This document shows, piece after piece, positions 60,659 through 64,000 of a DNA stretch of 64,000 nt (positions within the stretch are counted from its first letter, which is position 1; each line of letters opens with the position of its first letter). The DNA comes from Favolaschia claudopus (Eukaryota > Basidiomycota > Agaricomycetes > Agaricales > Mycenaceae). The notes beneath the pieces were generated by a model. The model was given only the letters and a program-made list of their open reading frames with translations. It was not told the DNA's origin and made no database searches. Where the stretch lies: assembly GCA_037176885.1 (NCBI GenBank), contig JAWWNJ010000214.1:223468-287467 (forward strand), read 5' to 3'. A program made the translations under genes and the position numbers.

Positions 60659-62871
60659 CAGCTGTTCCCGAAATCCTTGAGACTTTTCAAAAAAAAAATG
60701 TGTGAGCTCAACTTTTGATTGAGTGATAAGGACTACCGGTTCTGGAATTAAAGCCGTGATGCCGTGGCGTGGCAGGCAACGGCAGTAGCCGACATCCCTA
60801 ATGCCAAAAAACAGTCCTTGTTTACCATTGTTTACCTTATTAGGTCACCGCCTCCGTACATAAAAACATACTAAGGTAGCTATAAGCTCCTCTACGGGCC
60901 GTTGTATTCAATGCGAACGCTTTTCCTGCTTTTCTGAACCGAAAATCCTGTGCCGCATGAGTAGTGACTGTGACTGTAAAGGTGTGACGTGTTACGGGCC
61001 ACGTGACGCTATGTTTTTTTGTATCAGCATTTTTATACCGCAACAAGTACACTATCTACTAAGGACGCGGTGCCCGAAGGGCGATAAATAAGGGAAGAGG
61101 TAAGTAGGAGGGATTCGTCCGGGGGTGGTAGAGTATAAGTAGTCTCGGAGTGTAGAGTAAGTAGTGTGGAATTTATGTGGCGTTGCGGCGGTTTGCATAA
61201 TGCATATTGCCAAGGATCATAAGGTGCCTAAACTACATAGAAGAAGGAAAGAAAAGGAAACATGAAGCCGGGCCACAAGGGCGCGCGGGTGTCGGCGGGT
61301 GAGGGAATGAATAGCGGGGACGCTTCTGTCCTGGGGGCATCATCTTGCGGGCGTTGCGCCTACCCGCCGTCGTCTTCGTCGTCTGACAACCAGGGGTCGG
61401 GTTCATCTTCGAACGCGGGGAGCTCCGCCTTAGCGTACAGTCGTTCCGGTTTTGGTGAATGCGCCGGATTCCTCAAGGAATTTGGCCAAGGCTTCAATGC
61501 CCTTACGTGTGCCCAGTATTTCGGGCAGGGACAAGTCCCTCGAGGCCCTCTCGAAGTAGGTGGCGGGTGGGTCGTCGTAGCGTGGGCCAGTCGCGCAGTA
61601 TGTGCTCGCGGGTCTGGAGCCGTTCGCCGCAAGGGCAGTCAACGTTCTCGGATGGTACGAATTTTTCGTAGTACTCGCCTATGTACCCATGTCCGATTCT
61701 ACATTGCGTCACCCTTCCAAAAATCTCGCGACCGAGTGTCTTGAAGTGGGGGGGTGGGTTTCAGCGCCGGGGCTATGCGATTAGCGCTGGCATAGCGTCC
61801 CGTTTTCGGGGTGTTCTTCCATTCCTTTTTCAGGTGCGAGCCGTTTTCTCTTTTGATTTCCGCAGGGCGGTTGGATAGGGTGCCTGGGGCGTCGGTTCGT
61901 AGTTCGGTGCCTCGTTTCGCGAGGTCATCGGCGCGGGTCCTTCCCCTTTGATGTCCTCGTGGCCCGGCGACCACGCGATCTCGATGGAGTGTGATGGGTC
62001 GGCGTCGAGGAACGCGCATGCCAGGTCGGTGGAACTGGTGGGCGAGGAGTTGGCCGGCGCGGGGTTTTGGCGAGAAGATGGTCTTGATGGCGGAGGTGTT
62101 GTCTGCGAACAGATGTACGTGAGTAATTCCCGGATCGTCTTTCGCGATTTTGGAATGCTTGAGCAGCGCCGAAGAGGAGGCCGGTCAGCTCCCCATCATA
62201 CACTTCAGCATGGCTCCCCAGACCGATGCTGGCAGCCGCCACTTCAATTCCCTCGTGGTAAACAACATATCCTGCCCCTACTCGGCGAACACGGTGAATC
62301 GGGCGCAGGGAGCCGTCCGAATACACGATTAAATGTCCACGGGAAGAGGAAAGGGTACGTATCTTCTCCTTGTGTGCCTTAGCTGCTTCCTCCTTTTCTC
62401 CCCTTCTGTTCCTGAGATCCGGAGGTGTCCTTTAAACGCATTCGCGGTCCGTTCCCATGGGGCGTTGAGGAAGGGGAATATGCGTTCGTTGTTCGGGTTG
62501 GTGAGCTTTGATAACCGTTCGAGTTGCGAAGATTTTCTCAGGTTGGCTTGGCTTCTGGAGTTCGGCGGTGCGAACAGGGATGGGCGGGGGAACTGAAGGA
62601 TGTGATGGCGTTTGAATATGCACCTCAGGACGCGGTCGCCGTTGGTCGCCGCGACAAGAAACATGGATAATATGAGACATAGAGATCTGAGAAAGTTCTT
62701 GATTAGTTCGCGGTGTGATATCGCTGCTAGTTGCTGTTTCCTTTATTTGGACGACTTGCCATGGTAGCCGACCGGGGGTATCTCCAAAACCAGTAGTCCT
62801 TATCACTCTCATCAAAAGTTGAGCTTGCGCAATTTTTTCTTGAAAAGTCTCAAGGATTTCGGGAACAGCTG
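60659..62871. mobile_element. CAGCTGTTCCCG TIR element enclosing a LINE 3' end
   Basis: Arms of about 90 bp starting CAGCTGTTCCCGAAATCC, with GAGACTTTTCAA and GATAAGGACTAC, lie at 60659-60745 and inverted at 62787-62871, flanked by TA within TTA...TAA. 2213 bp. Its only recognisable coding content is a minus-strand LINE fragment. Confidence 0.75.
61350..62664 (-). pseudogene. LINE retrotransposon 3' end: RNase H and C-terminal Cys motif
   Basis: Non-LTR element tail. In order on the minus strand: FPRPSLFAPPNSRSQANLRK and KLTNPNNERIFPFLNAPWE (62590-62440), then one frame over IVYSDGSLRP, VGAGYVVYHEGIEVAAASI and AEVYDGELTGLLFGAAQAF (RNase H: Asp, Glu, Asp, 62326-62130), MTQCRIGHGYIGEYYEKF and CPCGERLQTREHILRDWP (61712-61590; CxC...H...C-like end), then a short acidic end DPWLSDDEDDGG near 61360. 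Reverse transcriptase and endonuclease are absent; frame changes near 62330 and 61700. Confidence 0.8.
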
Positions 62872-62909
62872 TAATATAACTAGCAGATAGCCCGTTGTCC
62901 TGGCCGCCC

Positions 62910-63045
62910 GAAACCCCGCTGCGCTCGCGACGGTCCCGTATGTTAAGACGCCGGTAGTAAGACGCCGGTACAGTGTACCGGCGTCTGAACATCTCGACAG
63001 CCCCCCGTGACTTACTGTCAATAATCACCTAACTGATGGCCCGGT
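62910..63045. repeat. Dispersed repeat, copy 2, with hairpin insertion
   Basis: Same block order as at 40250-40365, but 62943-62988 carries extra TAAGACGCCGGTA repeats and a hairpin. Confidence 0.6.
62960..62986. repeat. Perfect 12-bp hairpin
   Basis: AGACGCCGGTAC, loop AGT, GTACCGGCGTCT; the left arm is also repeated directly at 62946-62956. Confidence 0.8.
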
Positions 63046-64000
63046 GGACAAGCTTACTGTACTAAGATAGGCGTCACGCCAATCCGGCGCCCTTATATAA
63101 GCACGAGCTGTGGGACCCGTGGCTTCGCCACTCAGGACCCTTCAATGTTTGACCTGCACTCACTTGCTGCTTTCAAGGCCGACGGCGCCGCACTGCCGCT
63201 CGCTGCACTCGCCGGCGCGCGTCGCCGCGGGGATTCTCAGGCTTTGACAGAAAGTCACGGGGGTGAATTTCCCTTTCCGGCGCTGAGGCTGTGCCGTGCT
63301 CTTTTAAAGTAATAGGATTAACGTTCAGCACAGCCACCCGCCAAATCTTAAAAAATCAACTTGTTCTCTTTGCGATTTTGAGTCCTTCGGAAACCTCAAA
63401 GAGTTTTCTTTTTGCAGATCTACTGACTCAAGAGGCCTTTCAAGTACCAGGCTTGAGGCCCTGGAGCCACTTTGTTGTGCTCACCATTCAAATATATGTG
63501 AATGTCAATACACATCTGACCCTAAATTCCGTGTCCTGTTTGTGTTAAGTTCCTGGAAATACATTGGATGTTTATGAACCCACAGAGCATAATGCTTTGC
63601 TAGCTCATTATGAGGCAATCACACCTTCCTAGCGTTAAACAAGGTATTTTGATGCTAATTTGGCGCGTCGCGTCGCGTCTATAGTCATCGGATATATGAC
63701 GTTGTAGTGTGTACGTAAGCTTACAACTTATGTATTTCGTATGGTGCGCACGGCCTAAACACCACCAAATAGGTCCCATCATTATGTCTCAAATCGACCG
63801 GCGGAAAAATTTCAAATTTAAATTGCATTTTTCTGCTGCAGAATAAGGCTGGGGGCAGACTCAAAACGTACTCCCTCGCTACAATTAGTGTAGTATGTAG
63901 CTCATGGACCTCTCTCAGAGCATATGAAGCCAGAGTCGGAACCTAAATCGGGCAGATTCCGTAAGTTTTGAGGGCATTGGTAAATTCCTCTAGGGGGATT
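63046..64000. other. Unassigned right edge
   Basis: GC-rich CGCTGCACTCGCCGGCGCGCG near 63198-63222; otherwise AT-rich with no supported gene. Confidence 0.35.

Noticed and set aside
1..64000. CRISPR arrays, bacterial operons, rRNA genes
   Set aside because: No evenly spaced repeat-spacer pattern, ribosome binding sites or rRNA sequence seen; the window is fungal nuclear DNA.

Overview
The window is eukaryotic and fits a mushroom-forming basidiomycete (Agaricomycetes). Coding stretches are broken by short GT-AG introns of about 50-120 bases. The recognisable protein families are ones expanded in Agaricomycetes: a Plavaka-type transposase, a DUF6589 protein, an integrase-core protein, an alpha-type protein kinase and a MYND-finger protein. 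Nothing bacterial, viral or organellar was recognised. All assignments come from reading the sequence; no search was run.

Most of the window is transposon archaeology. Left part (1-11.5 kb): Plavaka-type remnant, Helitron helicase scrap, decayed Harbinger pair (SANT-like ORF and DDE nuclease, convergent), a tRNA-like Pol III sequence, then a 161-codon reading frame split by two insertions. The larger insertion (5953-9426) has CACTA-like ends and carries a spliced unknown gene instead of a visible transposase. Next (11.5-17.8 kb), two divergent genes, an integrase-core protein and an alpha-kinase, sit between 66-bp inverted repeats. At 17.9-19.9 kb lies a copia fragment interrupted by a MITE, and at 21.1-24.5 kb a DIRS-order retrotransposon (gag, RT/RNase H, tyrosine recombinase) broken by frameshifts.

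From 26 to 38 kb come many small terminal-inverted-repeat elements: a hAT-like element with an 8-bp target duplication and a nested MITE, several TA-flanked MITEs, and a cyclin-domain gene at 34.8-35.7 kb, which is one of the few plausible host genes. From 41 to 52.5 kb there is a frameshifted pogo/CENP-B-like transposase, further TIR elements, a nonautonomous relative of the Plavaka-type element at the window start, a DUF6589 remnant and a SAP-like ORF. From 57 to 63 kb there is another MITE, a frameshifted MYND-finger gene, and a 2.2-kb TIR element enclosing the 3' end of a LINE.

The likely working genes are the alpha-kinase, the cyclin, possibly the integrase-core gene, and possibly the unknown gene inside the CACTA-like element. 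The rest is decayed or nonautonomous. Target-site duplications, and two cases where removing the insertion restores an open frame, allow a relative order of insertions.
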